Origin: Trichomonas vaginalis G3
Taxonomy: Eukaryota > Parabasalia > Trichomonadida > Trichomonadidae
Assembly (NCBI RefSeq): GCF_026262505.1
Contig: NC_067206.1
Span: 29,217,896-29,281,895 of the forward strand
DNA: 64,000 bases
Direction of reading: 5' to 3'
Shown: piece by piece, positions 19,301 to 29,512 of the stretch
Layout of the letters: every line of letters starts with the position of its first letter
Numbering within the stretch: the first letter of the stretch is position 1
Notes under the pieces: model-generated
The model's input: the letters and a program-made list of their open reading frames with translations, nothing else
Database searches by the model: none
What the model was told of the DNA's origin: nothing
Program-made: the position numbers and the translations under genes

Positions 19301-19359
19301 TTTGTTAGGAAAAAATTAGCGTTATTTTCTGACTTTCACAAAAGACAAAAATAAACGCT

Positions 19360-19971
19360 TTACATGTATTTTTCAGCAACTTCGTCAAATAATTTTATAG
19401 CTTTATCTATCTCATCTACTTCAAACGTTTCTTTACCTTTTATGGGAGCACCATACATTTTCTCAAACTTTTCGAGTAGTTCTGTTTCTGCGGCTCTCAT
19501 ATCATTAACGAACACAACCTTGACTCTATTGACTGTACTGTCATATCTTTGAGTTATATTATATGTTCTTCCTATCTTATATCTCTTTGTATTGAAGTCC
19601 TTCGGTTTCTGAACGATGTAAAGTAAGCCTTCACTGCAACGTTCTGAGTCGAATGAACCATAAGTTATGAAGTTATATCCAACAACAGGGTCAATCCACA
19701 GAAGAATTATTGGTATAAGACTTTTGTCAATGAGATATGCTGTAGTTCCATAGAATCTTACCGATATCATGAGCTCAGGATTTCTTGTCAAAATTTTCTG
19801 AGTAGAAGCAATTCTAACCCAGTCCTTTGTTTTCTTTCCAGAAGGTGTTATAATGTCTGACAAAGAATATTTGTTGTATTTCTTACAGTATCTTACGTTT
19901 AAATCACCAATTCTAACCACTTTGGTGTCATTGTCAATCTTTCTTACTGTTTCAAACTCAATGTTTGACAT
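19360..19971 (-). CDS. KilA-N-like/T5orf172 (GIY-YIG-related) protein (inner only), 203 aa
   Basis: The ATG at 19969-19971 (MSNIEFE) is chosen. The middle part has a reduced KilA-N-like stretch (YGTTAYLIDKSLIPIILLWI). The C-terminal 85 residues carry LLYIVQKP, then YKIGRTYNITQR and AETELLEKFEKMY, the pattern of T5orf172 domains related to GIY-YIG nucleases. Two-domain KilA-N plus T5orf172 proteins are typical of giant viruses and phages. It shares its leader with the neighbouring KilA-N gene. Confidence 0.7.
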   Translation of the reverse strand: MSNIEFETVRKIDNDTKVVRIGDLNVRYCKKYNKYSLSDIITPSGKKTKDWVRIASTQKILTRNPELMISVRFYGTTAYLIDKSLIPIILLWIDPVVGYNFITYGSFDSERCSEGLLYIVQKPKDFNTKRYKIGRTYNITQRYDSTVNRVKVVFVNDMRAAETELLEKFEKMYGAPIKGKETFEVDEIDKAIKLFDEVAEKYM

Positions 19972-19998
19972 TACTGTCTTTACATACAAGATAAAAAA
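19968..19998 (-). promoter_or_regulatory. Shared leader upstream of T5orf172 gene
   Basis: It is identical over about 30 bp to 19269-19300. It includes TTTTTATC, the A/T-rich element found within about 30 bp of most start codons in both Polintons. Confidence 0.6.
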
Positions 19999-20080
19999 AT
20001 AAATAAAAATAAAACTAACTTTATTTTTATCTTTTATGAAAATTCATGAAATTTGGTCATTTTTCAGCAAAAATAATGTT

Positions 20081-20139
20081 TAGGTGAAGAGGTGAGATCT
20101 CACCCGTTTTCTCACCTTTTTCTCACCTGTTTTTTCACA
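20081..20139. promoter_or_regulatory. AGGTGA/TCACCT cluster between cassette genes
   Basis: This variant has four TCACC repeats after the GGTGAGATCTCACC palindrome, so it is longer than the terminal-repeat clusters. It overlaps the end of the next minus-strand gene. Confidence 0.55.
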
Positions 20140-21108
20140 AGCGTTTTACATGAATTGTACGATGTATATTTGAAATCCTAAACAATTTCGTAGCTTCTAT
20201 TTCTTCTTTTAGTACATCGAATGTTTTAATCATGCCGAAAGTCTCTTTATATTTCTTCTTGACGTCAGACAGAAGGAAATCTTCTGCTGTTGGATAGTTT
20301 TTATTAAGAAATGTCAACATATCCATTTTATCTTCTGCTGGCTTTTCTGCTTCTTTCTTTAAGTCTGCATAGTCGTTTCGCATTCTTTCTATCTCTTTGA
20401 CTGAGTAGTTATATATTTCCTCATTGCTGCTTTACATTTTGAACATTGCGGATTCATTTTTGCGTTATACATTGAAATAAAACCAGCTAGAACAACTAAG
20501 GCGTCAATGGTTTTCTTTAACTCAAAAGCTGCTGGTTTTATCTGTTCATTCCATACCTTACCTCTTCTATCTTTATCTCTTATCTGCCATACACATTTTG
20601 CAACTAATGAAACAAAGTTATCGTATGTCTTAAATTCTTCGGATTTGTAAAGGTCAGAAATATTTTTATAAACCATGTCGCAATCTTTGTCCATAACTTT
20701 ATGGTTGCAATGATATCCTAGAAACTCATAGTTTACCTTTCGTATGAACTTCTTTATTTCTACCGAGTCAGTTGCTTTGACTTCAATTTCGTCAAATTCG
20801 GGAATGGTTAGTTTTTGTTGCTGAATTTCAGGTAGTTTAGGTAAATGGTCGATGAGGTCCTGCATGTCATAAAGATATTCTTCATTTTCTTCATCCTGTG
20901 CGGTACAGTCTAAATTACTTGTTAACAGTTCTTGCTTTATCTTCTGGATTTTTGTTTCGAAAGTATTATGAAGAAGGAATGAAGTTTTTCATTTCTACTA
21001 ACATTGACGTAGGATTCATAACTAACGAGTTTGGTGCTGTTGTGGACAGAGTCCTGCCGTTCGCGCTTGAATTGCTGTTGTGCGATTGTTGAAATCAATA
21101 TCTTTGCA
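20135..21108 (-). pseudogene. Accessory gene of unknown function in inner cassette, broken
   Basis: The readable part includes a stretch starting MQDLIDHLPKLPEIQQQK with a C-x2-C pair (CSKCKAAM) and a helical Lys/Glu-rich end (HRTIHVKRL). There is no counterpart in the outer element and no recognised family. It lies between the T5orf172 gene and the integrase within the swapped module. Confidence 0.45.
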
Positions 21109-21192
21109 TAACAAATAAAAAAATAAATAAAAATAAAACTAACTTTATTTTTTCTATCTTAAGGAAATTCATGAAAATTCACGAGAACCAAA

Positions 21193-21263
21193 GGGTCTGA
21201 GCCGCTTAGCGGCGAGGGTGAGAAAACAGGTGAGAAAACGGGTGAGATTCACCTCTTCACCTA
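21193..21263. promoter_or_regulatory. GC-rich palindrome joined to an inverted AGGTGA cluster
   Basis: GCCGCTTAGCGGC is followed directly by GAGGGTGAG and then GGTGAGAAAA repeats. This is the only place where a GC-rich palindrome and an AGGTGA cluster abut. It lies at the integrase-side edge of the inner cassette. Confidence 0.55.
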
Positions 21264-21363
21264 AAATATATTTTTGGTGTAAATTTATGACAAAAATAAA
21301 TGGTACCATTAATGATATCATGACTGTTCTCATTCATGTCTGATTTACATCTAATGAAAAAGT

Positions 21364-22447
21364 TTAGAAGAATTTTCTTATTCTTTCTGGCTTATTTTTG
21401 TCTTTCCAGTACTCCCGCTCTAATGGTCCCAGATGTGTTGGCTTTGACTCTCTCAAGTTCTTAGATGGTATAACATCTTCAACGCCTCCTTCATATCTTA
21501 CTTTATAAGTGTCATCGTTTATGTTGTAGCCAAGTATTTCAATAACCACTCCTCGCTTTGCTTCGTCAATGGTTTCAGCAAGTTTGCCATTACTACTTTC
21601 GACTAATTTATGTCGAGGGTAAAATGCAATGGAGTCGTCAGCAGCTTTTATAAGATATCCATTACCTTGCGTAGAGTCTACGATATAATAATTTCGACTT
21701 AACCTTAAACGTTTCTTTGTCAACGGTTTGTCGTCAAGAACTACACGAACTTTTGTACCAGGAATGAGAGTAAATTGTGTTGAATTTCTGATATTTTGTG
21801 TTTGGCTTCGTTTCTTTTGTATATACTTTTCTTCTTGTTGTTGTGTCATTGAATTTGGTGTATGGCCTGTTGTAGAATGCGTTGAGGAATTATATACTTC
21901 GAGAAAATGTTTCATTGTTTCTTCGGTAAAGTCTCGCTCTTGATTTAAATCTCTGAGCGTTCTTATGAAGCGGTTTATGATGCGAGTATGTTATGGTTAT
22001 GGTCTTCAGTAGTGTAGTGAGTTATGTTATGCTTAATGAGAAATCTGTGATTTCATTGCTGAGATATGCACTGTCTTGGTCTGATGTTAAAGTACTTGGG
22101 CTATGTTCTGCTACAAACTTTTGTAAAACTCTTAACACTTCACGAGTTCCTTTATTCCTCATTGGATATGCATATGCTTTGCGAGTGTTAACATTAATGA
22201 AGATGAGGAATGGTTTATGTCCTCCTTTTCTGCTTTGAATGAGAGTGTCAAATTGGTATGCGTCAGGAGTGTTGGAGTAAATTGGTAAAAAGTAGTCGTA
22301 AGGGTTTATTTTTGTTTGATGTACAACATTTTTGTCAAAGAACCTTTTCACTTCAGCTCTGTTAGTAAATCCCCAACTCTTTGCAGCTTCATTGAACTTC
22401 TTAAATGACCTCCATGGATGTTGTTCGAATACTTCTTTCAAGCTCAT
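21364..22447 (-). pseudogene. Integrase (rve type) of inner Polinton, broken
   Basis: The DDE-type integrase core is seen: AYQFDTLIQSRKGGHKPFLI with the first Asp, LTSDQDSAYLS with the second, then RTLRDLNQE, and a C-terminal SH3/chromo-like tail (TYKVRYEGGVEDVIPSKNL). Polinton integrases insert the element with 5-6-bp duplications, as seen here. It follows the fibre gene on the same strand. The part is broken. Confidence 0.85.
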
Positions 22448-22487
22448 TTATGTAAAGTTAAAGATTTTATTCAAGGCTCAAGCGCGT

Positions 22488-25475
22488 TCAATGAACTCTA
22501 TACCATGCGAATACAGTCATAAATGGTGGCATATAATCTTCACCCGAGCCTGTTGGATTTGTTGTGAAAGTGTGTGAATGATTTCCTGTGGTTCCACAGA
22601 AAATACCTGCGCTTGAATCTACTGGGTCACTTGAAATATCATATCTATGCATTCCCTGTCTATCCGAACCTGCTGCAAGATTTGTATAACCTCTTTTTGT
22701 TATTGAATGTGAATGATTACCTGTTGTGTTTGTCGTTCCTGTATGAGTGTGTGGTGGAAGGTTTGCTTCTTTAATTTTCTTCGAACCTCCTGCCGTCTTT
22801 GAAGAGTTAGCACAGTATAAGAATTTGTCTACAATCTGCTTCCATTCACCAAAACCCAGAACTGTTTCTGGATTTGTTGAGTTCATTGACGTATAAATAG
22901 AACCAACAGGATATAATGTTTGAAGTATTTCAGTGTTTAATGTTTGAAGCTCTGTTTTGTCTGCTTTCTTATCATATAAATCTTGAGCAGTGAATTTAAC
23001 ATTATTTTCATCACCCATGACATAAACATTTTTACAGCTAATTTTTTTCTTCGTTGTTATGTTTTCATTCGATGTTAAACCTTGTGGAAAGTTAGGAGGT
23101 TTATAATATAATGCATCCCCATCAGTTCCGTCAACCGTTCCTTCAATAATTTCTATAGCAACAGTAGTGAAGGAGTTATGTGTATGTTCTTTGTCTGCTT
23201 TCTTATCTAACATTGCTGGTAGTTCATGTGTTTCAAAGTTTCTGACATGAACTTCAATGTTCATACATTTACTATTTAAGGAGTTTAGTGTATCTTTTAC
23301 GCTTGTACTTGGATTCTCTAAAGGTGCACTTGAACCAAGGGTATAGTTCAATATTATGTCGTCTGCTCTAACAGTAGTGAAGGATTCATGTGTATGGTTC
23401 TTGTCAGCTTTACTATTTAATGTAGCTTGAAGTTCATTTATATCGGAGATATTGTGTTTATGAGATTTCAAAACTTTGTTCGTTGCGTCAAGTTCAACTT
23501 TGTCAGCTTTACTTTTAATAGCATCTTCAAAAGTTATTTTTGCCTTAACTCTCAATGTAAATCTTGGTTCAACTAATACACCTTTAACAGAGAAAGTAGA
23601 GGCATATATTTCATCGTTATAACTAAATGCTTCTTGTGCTTTACCTGTGTCATACTGTACAGTACAGCTTATGTCATAACCTTTAGCACGAATGTATTTA
23701 TATCTTCTTTCATTAACATCTTCCGTCTTCACTTCTTCTTCAGTTCGTGTTAAATATCCATGGTAGTCCGTTATAATCTGTTCGTCTGAAGTTATATAAT
23801 GAACGTGGTTCTTGACTTTATCACTCAGAGCTAAAAGTTCATTTTTGTCTGCTTTTTCGGCTAATTTCTCATTAACATCATTCACTTCTAATTCAACTCT
23901 TCCGCCAGAACTCTTATTATCATTAATCTTTTTCATTAATTCGGTAATTACGTCATAAAGACTATATTCTGTTTTCGGTTTTGTAAATAATGAGTCAAAA
24001 TTTCTTTTCATCATTACATCGCTGACATTAATGATATCACCAATTCCTTTTTCATTTATTCTCTTCATTAATTCTGCAATAATGACGAATATATAATCTG
24101 TTAATTTATTCTCTTCATCGAGGGTTATAGAATGTTTTGAAATTGAATCATTAATTCCTCTAAATAAATCAATAACTTCAGGATACACGTTTTTAATGTC
24201 TCGAATAACCCGACCAGTATCCTGTTGTTCATGTTCTTCGTTCCCGTCGTTACGTGGTTTTATATCTCTAACCATCATCAACGCAGCCATAACCGGAGGG
24301 TTTGTTGCTACCTGTTCGAAAATCTGACCGTTATGTATGGTATATCTAAATAATTTCTTTGTGTTTGTTAAAACATTTGAAACAAGTCTTTTAAAACCAT
24401 CTACAAAATTTCCTGTTTCACCTAATGTTCTTGCAGCATTTACAAGTTCACCCATTCCCGCTTTTGACCCCAAAAACGTCCATATTGCATTTATTTCACT
24501 CTGTATAGTTGTCCATTCAGCGAAACTAACACCCGCATTCGCTAAGCTGAAAATGAAATTCAGTGGATCGAACTTAATTCCACCTTCTTTTTCAATTTCA
24601 ACGAACTCACTAACATGAGATTTTAAGTATTCTTTCGTTAAAATTGTTTTCCCCGATGTTATGTCATTAACGAAACTATCACCGTCAAAAGTTAACGAAT
24701 TCAATTTCGTCGTTGATGCTTTTATTTCATACACCGCTTTATCGATAGTTTTTGGCTCACCTTCTTTAGAAGCATATGAAACATTAATGAATGAATTATA
24801 TGTATTCGTGAATGAGTTAAAATCAATGATTTTCATTAATGACGCCTTTAATGATTCATTTACTGTTGAATCCCTTAAAGCAATTAATGAACTGTCATTT
24901 ATGAAAGGTACACTGCAAACCGTCGAGTTTGGATCAAATGTTGTAGTTGGTGCAGGAATATTAATGATATAAGTCATTAAATCATTAAGTGACGTAAATA
25001 ATGTTGTCGTTTTTGATTTAATTTCTTTAGCATCTGTTATATATGGTAATTTTATTTCTGTAGTTTCTGAATTAAAGATATTCGCTAAAATGGTTTGTAA
25101 ACTGTTTTGAACAGCTGTGTAAACCGTTGAATCCGGAACTCTTACGATTTCACCGTCCTTAATAAAAGGCATTGCACATGGTGTAGTGCTTGGGTCAAAT
25201 CTTTTTGGGTTATGATTCAACATATATTCTAATGCTTCATAAACAGACCTATATACGGTTGTATTATCTTTTTCAATAATTTCACCGTCCTTTATAAACG
25301 GCATAGTACATGGAGTTAAAATAGGGTCAAACTTTTCATAGTCCTTCCATGTTATGTATTTCTCAGTATTTCCATCAGTGATAACAATATATTTGTCAGT
25401 AAGTGTGAGAGAGTATTGACCAAAATATAAACGTTTAGCTCTGTCAGCTTCATACGCATATGCAGCTATACTCAT
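22488..25475 (-). CDS. Phage-type receptor-binding fibre protein, 995 aa (inner)
   Basis: The frame is open from MSIAAYAYE to WYRVH. The N-terminal about 200 residues hold three to four copies of a repeat of the form FDPxxTPCxMPFIKDGEI followed by STVYxAV. A central helical region (about 200-560) follows. From about 560 there are several KADKNHTH-type modules, as in phage tail fibres, then YPVGSIYTSMNSTNP (a gp10/collar-type block) and a C-terminal His-rich collar (NLPPHTHTG, GNHSH twice, YMPPFMTVFAWYR). In phages such regions trimerise and bind host receptors. A vertex-fibre role here is inferred from the divergent pairing with the penton-like gene. Confidence 0.85.
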   Translation of the reverse strand: MSIAAYAYEADRAKRLYFGQYSLTLTDKYIVITDGNTEKYITWKDYEKFDPILTPCTMPFIKDGEIIEKDNTTVYRSVYEALEYMLNHNPKRFDPSTTPCAMPFIKDGEIVRVPDSTVYTAVQNSLQTILANIFNSETTEIKLPYITDAKEIKSKTTTLFTSLNDLMTYIINIPAPTTTFDPNSTVCSVPFINDSSLIALRDSTVNESLKASLMKIIDFNSFTNTYNSFINVSYASKEGEPKTIDKAVYEIKASTTKLNSLTFDGDSFVNDITSGKTILTKEYLKSHVSEFVEIEKEGGIKFDPLNFIFSLANAGVSFAEWTTIQSEINAIWTFLGSKAGMGELVNAARTLGETGNFVDGFKRLVSNVLTNTKKLFRYTIHNGQIFEQVATNPPVMAALMMVRDIKPRNDGNEEHEQQDTGRVIRDIKNVYPEVIDLFRGINDSISKHSITLDEENKLTDYIFVIIAELMKRINEKGIGDIINVSDVMMKRNFDSLFTKPKTEYSLYDVITELMKKINDNKSSGGRVELEVNDVNEKLAEKADKNELLALSDKVKNHVHYITSDEQIITDYHGYLTRTEEEVKTEDVNERRYKYIRAKGYDISCTVQYDTGKAQEAFSYNDEIYASTFSVKGVLVEPRFTLRVKAKITFEDAIKSKADKVELDATNKVLKSHKHNISDINELQATLNSKADKNHTHESFTTVRADDIILNYTLGSSAPLENPSTSVKDTLNSLNSKCMNIEVHVRNFETHELPAMLDKKADKEHTHNSFTTVAIEIIEGTVDGTDGDALYYKPPNFPQGLTSNENITTKKKISCKNVYVMGDENNVKFTAQDLYDKKADKTELQTLNTEILQTLYPVGSIYTSMNSTNPETVLGFGEWKQIVDKFLYCANSSKTAGGSKKIKEANLPPHTHTGTTNTTGNHSHSITKRGYTNLAAGSDRQGMHRYDISSDPVDSSAGIFCGTTGNHSHTFTTNPTGSGEDYMPPFMTVFAWYRVH

Positions 25476-25492
25476 ATTTTAATGAGAATAAA
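25476..25492. promoter_or_regulatory. 17-bp divergent promoter, fibre / penton-like (inner)
   Basis: The spacer between the two start codons is the same as at 4888-4904 in the outer element. Conservation of a non-coding spacer this short suggests it is functional. Confidence 0.5.
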
Positions 25493-26269
25493 ATGTTGTT
25501 CTATTTGCAAAGTACAGACCCAAACGAATACGGGACAGTAAAGCTACAAACAAACTTAGGTCTACAGAATGAGGCGCTTGCATTCAGAATGGTTGACTTC
25601 AATACTATCGCTTCATTCGTTATAACAGATGAAACAGATTTCATGGAGATTGAAATAGATGGAAAGAAGCACGAAATAAGATTTCACAATAATGTAGAAT
25701 ATAAGATGGAAACATTAGCTGGAGTGTTAAATGCTCTCATAAATACTACAATAAACAAGGATAACGAAGAAAACTTAATGAATGTTAAACTTATTGCAGG
25801 AGTTTTGAAGTTCAGTTATGCGAAGGAGTTTAAGATACCAAGAATGAGTCATAGAGTACAACTTCTTTTGGGTGCATACCATATGACATTTCCTTTGAAA
25901 AGTGTTGACAAAACGATTGAGATGAAATCTGTTCCATACGTATGTTATGGCAACTGTTTGTACATTGAGTCAAAAATAGCTAATGTCACAGGTATTTCAG
26001 GAGTTAATAGTAAAGGTTCAGTAGAATATAAGTCTTTCTGTTATGCAGTCAATTCAATGTTCATTCCAAATGTTCCTGTCATAGCAACTCATTTAGGTAA
26101 ATGGGTTCGCATTAGTCCTCATAATTTGAAAGACATGCAATTCAGACTTGTTGACTTTCAAGGAGAGCCTGTAGAACTGAAGGCACCAGTGCGAATGACT
26201 GTTGAAGTTGACTTTTTAGAAAATATTAAATGCAACAGCTTACAAGAGAACTCAGAGCTAAAAATATAA
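25493..26269 (+). CDS. Penton-like or minor capsid candidate, 258 aa (inner)
   Basis: The open frame MLFYLQSTDPNEYGTVK is beta-rich with no membrane segment. Landmarks are RMSHRVQLLLGAYH in the middle and CYGNCLYIESKIANVTG in the second half. It is transcribed divergently from the fibre gene and overlaps the 80-aa gene by about 40 bp. A vertex (penton-type single jelly-roll) role is plausible from context, but the fold is not proven. Confidence 0.65.
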   Translation: MLFYLQSTDPNEYGTVKLQTNLGLQNEALAFRMVDFNTIASFVITDETDFMEIEIDGKKHEIRFHNNVEYKMETLAGVLNALINTTINKDNEENLMNVKLIAGVLKFSYAKEFKIPRMSHRVQLLLGAYHMTFPLKSVDKTIEMKSVPYVCYGNCLYIESKIANVTGISGVNSKGSVEYKSFCYAVNSMFIPNVPVIATHLGKWVRISPHNLKDMQFRLVDFQGEPVELKAPVRMTVEVDFLENIKCNSLQENSELKI

Positions 26270-26469
26270 AGTATGAGTGTTATGTATTAGGTCATGAACT
26301 TTGGTTGTTGCTGTTTGATGAAACAAATGAGTTAGTTATGTCAGTCAAGAGAACAGAAAAATATTGTATTAGTGAAAACTGCACCAAGTCAATAAGATTA
26401 GGTTTGCATTATGAAGATGAGTTCGATACTGTTGAAGAAGTTTTGGATAGATATTACAAATTGCTTTAA
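26230..26469 (+). CDS. Small Polinton protein, 79 aa (inner)
   Basis: This homologue of 3918-4160 has nearly the same sequence and the same overlap with the upstream gene. Its stop overlaps the convergent 204-aa gene by 4 bp. Here no GC-rich insertion separates the two convergent genes. Confidence 0.65.
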   Translation: MQQLTRELRAKNIKYECYVLGHELWLLLFDETNELVMSVKRTEKYCISENCTKSIRLGLHYEDEFDTVEEVLDRYYKLL

Positions 26470-27080
26470 TTTACTAAAACATATTTCAAGCAAAGTTTAT
26501 ATTCTGTTGAAAGTTTTGTATATTCATTCGAATATTTATACTTAAACTCAACTCCTGTAGTTCCTGGTGTTTCAATGATGCGGATGTTACCTATTTTCAT
26601 GAATAGTGGAGTTTGACCACAGCATTCGATTTCAGGGTCGAGATAGTCAATGACACATTGTTTCCCTGTTATTCGTGAGATAACATTTTCAAGGTCCTCC
26701 TTTGTTAGAATTATTTGGTTCTTGCTTATAAGATTTACCAAAAGCTTCTTATCGTCTTTGAGTAAAATTGTTTGGTATAACTGAAGAAGGTAATGGTCTA
26801 CGTTATCTGAAGGATTTGTTTGAACATTTGTGTAAGGGTTGTCGTTGGCTTCTCTTGAAAGAATTTGGTCCAGTGGTGGATACTCTAACTTAACATCTGA
26901 TGTAGCGTTAGCGTTTGAAGCTGAGTTTAAATTCACGGATTTCAGCTCTGGTTCTTTTTCTTTCAAACATTCTGAACTATAGTTCTTTATGACAATATTG
27001 TTTGTCGTTCGTGAGTCAACATTTGATGTTGGTTCAATTGGAACATTAACAGCACCAGCTAAGATGGATTTGCTTCTCAT
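26466..27080 (-). CDS. Polinton protein of unknown function, 204 aa (inner)
   Basis: Homologue of 3251-3865, with a polar N-terminal half and a compact C-terminal half containing DYLDPEIECCGQTPLF. It is divergent from the gene at 27106, 25 bp away, with an A/T-rich spacer. Confidence 0.7.
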   Translation of the reverse strand: MRSKSILAGAVNVPIEPTSNVDSRTTNNIVIKNYSSECLKEKEPELKSVNLNSASNANATSDVKLEYPPLDQILSREANDNPYTNVQTNPSDNVDHYLLQLYQTILLKDDKKLLVNLISKNQIILTKEDLENVISRITGKQCVIDYLDPEIECCGQTPLFMKIGNIRIIETPGTTGVEFKYKYSNEYTKLSTEYKLCLKYVLVN

Positions 27081-27105
27081 TTCATATAGAATAAAAACCT
27101 TTTAT

Positions 27106-27510
27106 ATGTATGAAATGAACAATATACTCGACAAGGGTTTGAATGTAAAGCTAACGAATGAAAATATTGTTGAATTCACTGAGACAGGAGCTGTGTATAA
27201 AGATGTAGAACTACTGAACAAAAGAGCTAAGGGAAGAAGCAGGAACATGAACAAAGGGTGGAAGCCTTATAAAAATTTATGTCAATGATGGCTCAGGAGG
27301 TTCAAACATAAAGTATGCAGAAAGTTATAGATTTTATGCTCTCAAAGGTGAAAAGCCTTCATTTAAGAACAGCTATTCTAACGCATATCCTCAAAAGCTA
27401 ACGGATGGGGAAGTGGATGATATGAATGACAGCAAAAATATTAACAGAAATGGCGACAGAGATGCATTGGAATTTGTTTACCATCAGTCATTGAAGGTTA
27501 AGCTTAAAAT
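27106..27510 (+). pseudogene. Polinton gene of unknown function, broken (inner)
   Basis: It begins MYEMNNILDKGLNVKLTNEN and includes a Lys/Arg-rich middle. Homologue of 2826-3225. Its 3' end meets the convergent ATPase gene. Confidence 0.55.
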
Positions 27511-28387
27511 AATGTTGGTCGTTCCCATGGAAATTTTTGACTTTAATGGTATTAGTCATGATATGAATCTCAAGGTATGAACAGGAGAGATGAGAGACTT
27601 ATATGCTTCCCAAAATTTCTTCAAAAAGGTAATGTTATACCTGACTGTTTCCAAATGAGTTCAAATCATAACGTGAGAAACCTTGAAAGATAACGAAGTC
27701 AGTTATGAGACGTTTTATGTTTAAAGCTAAAAACCTCCATGTTTGCATAAGTATTGCTACAGTTAAGTGTAATGTCTGACTTTAGTAATGTGTTAGCTAA
27801 TGGTGAGTCTGGTTTTGACACTAAACCTTTTCCGGCGAAGTCGTCACAAACTAATAAAGTGTTTGAAGGATATTTTTTGAAGGGGTATTTGAAAGTTTTG
27901 ACAGAATGCAGTTTGTCAGTCCGTTTCATATCGTAAACTCCTGAGTATTGACGTAAGTGGTGTTTGTCAATAATTCTTTCCATCTCCTCAGAAGTCTTTT
28001 GCATTCCTGACTGTATAAAATCAACGATGGCATAATATTTCCTCTTACGTCGAATGTAACGTTGAAGAAATTCAATGAGTTCACTGTCTGGAACTTTAAC
28101 GACAGAGGCTTGAACTTTTGACATAAATGTTTTCGCTGTTGAGTCCATAGAGTCTGAAGTTGCTGATATAATGATTTGGTCATAATATGAGTCATTTCCT
28201 AAACGTTCTGTTATGAGTATATGACGAATGAGGTTAAATGTCTTACCTGAACCCATCTTTCCACAATAGAAATACACACCATTTGAACAGAACTCATAAT
28301 CTTTGCTGAAAGAAGAATAAGAGAAGAGTTAAGTTTGTCTGTAGTTTCATTCATGTCTTCATCTACGTCATGTATTAAATGCTTCAT
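27504..28387 (-). pseudogene. Packaging ATPase (inner), broken
   Basis: It has the same Walker A (GKMGSGKT) and Walker B-type (LLVCDD) motifs as the outer copy, with the start MKHLIHDVDEDMNE at 28385-28387. It is divergent from the 293-aa-type gene over a 16-bp spacer. The part is broken. Confidence 0.8.
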
Positions 28388-28403
28388 TTTATCTCCATTA
28401 AAA
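28388..28403. promoter_or_regulatory. 16-bp divergent promoter, ATPase / structural gene (inner)
   Basis: Counterpart of 1929-1944, containing TTTATCTCCATTAAAA on this strand. It is conserved between the two elements. Confidence 0.5.
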
Positions 28404-29286
28404 ATGCAAGTCAGAAATATTCAGAACATAGCACCGAGTCTAACTGACAAGAGTATAAAGATATACTATGAACATGTTATGATGAAACCAACCAAAATTC
28501 AAGAAAGTCAGTATACTTATGAATATCCAAGACACTGGGTAGAGTATGTAGGAGGTGAGAAAGCTATTGAAATCAGACAGGTTCGAAGTATTCCAGCAGG
28601 AAGAACAATATTATTGAAGAACTTTAATGTTTTGAGGTATAATGATGAAACAAAGAAGCAAGATAGTTTTCCTGTTGCTGTGTATGTGAACTTAGATACA
28701 GGAGATGACATGAAAGTTTTTAACACAAAGCTTCAAACGGTAGTGAGAGAACAACTGACTGCGGAAGGACATCCATTACCTTCAGAAGTTACCATAGCAT
28801 ATAATTTTGAAAACAAACTCAATAAATTTTAAAGTCATCTCTGCAAAGAAGTCAGGTTTTACATTTAATGAAGCAGATGTATATTCGAATGAAAACTTCA
28901 AAGCTATTGCATGGTTAGATAATGACGATTGCTTTAAGAAAATATTTAAATACAGTGACTCAACGATGTCAATAGATGACCTTCGTGGAATGTTACCATC
29001 GACGTTTACAGTTGAAGGTTCAGCAGGATTGCTTACAAGATTGTCAATTGGTGGTATTTGGTCTCGTGAGAACATTGTTATAAATCCAGTATATAGTGAA
29101 TTTGCTGAAGAATCTATATTATGTCTTTCAAACTACATGTATTCGCCGCCGAAGCATTATAGTATAACAAACTTTGTCAGTAAGTTTAACATAAGACTTG
29201 TCGAACCTTCTTCAATGAAAGATGTTGTGCTACCTAAAGATGGAAAGGATGGACTCATTATTGAGATGATTTTAATAGCATATTAA
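28404..29286 (+). pseudogene. Structural-type protein (inner), broken
   Basis: Homologue of 1047-1928, starting MQVRNIQNIAPSL and ending IEMILIAY. It abuts the 74-aa-type gene downstream. The part is broken. Confidence 0.6.
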
Positions 29287-29512
29287 ATGAGCTTGTTCTT
29301 GAAGGTCATTCATGATGAAATAACTGTTGTAGAAGATGTTAGCAATTGTTCAGACATTTTGAAGCGAATAGATAAGATAAGAAAGAAGTTAGATAGACCG
29401 CAAAGCGGTGAGGGCGAAGCCCGTGAGAACGCTTATGTTTCATTGACTTTCTTCCAGTAACGAGAACTTTTATGAGATAATATTGAAGAGAGATGATTTT
29501 AATATGGTGTAA
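29287..29512 (+). pseudogene. 74-aa-type small gene (inner), broken
   Basis: Homologue of 822-1046, carrying the same in-frame pair of GC-rich palindromes (CCGCAAAGCGG and GGGCGAAGCCC, 29399-29424). It abuts both neighbours. Confidence 0.55.

Noticed and set aside
21364-22447. Integrase taken as evidence of an LTR retroelement
   Set aside because: No reverse transcriptase, gag or LTR is present. The integrase sits with PolB, ATPase and capsid genes, which is the Polinton set.
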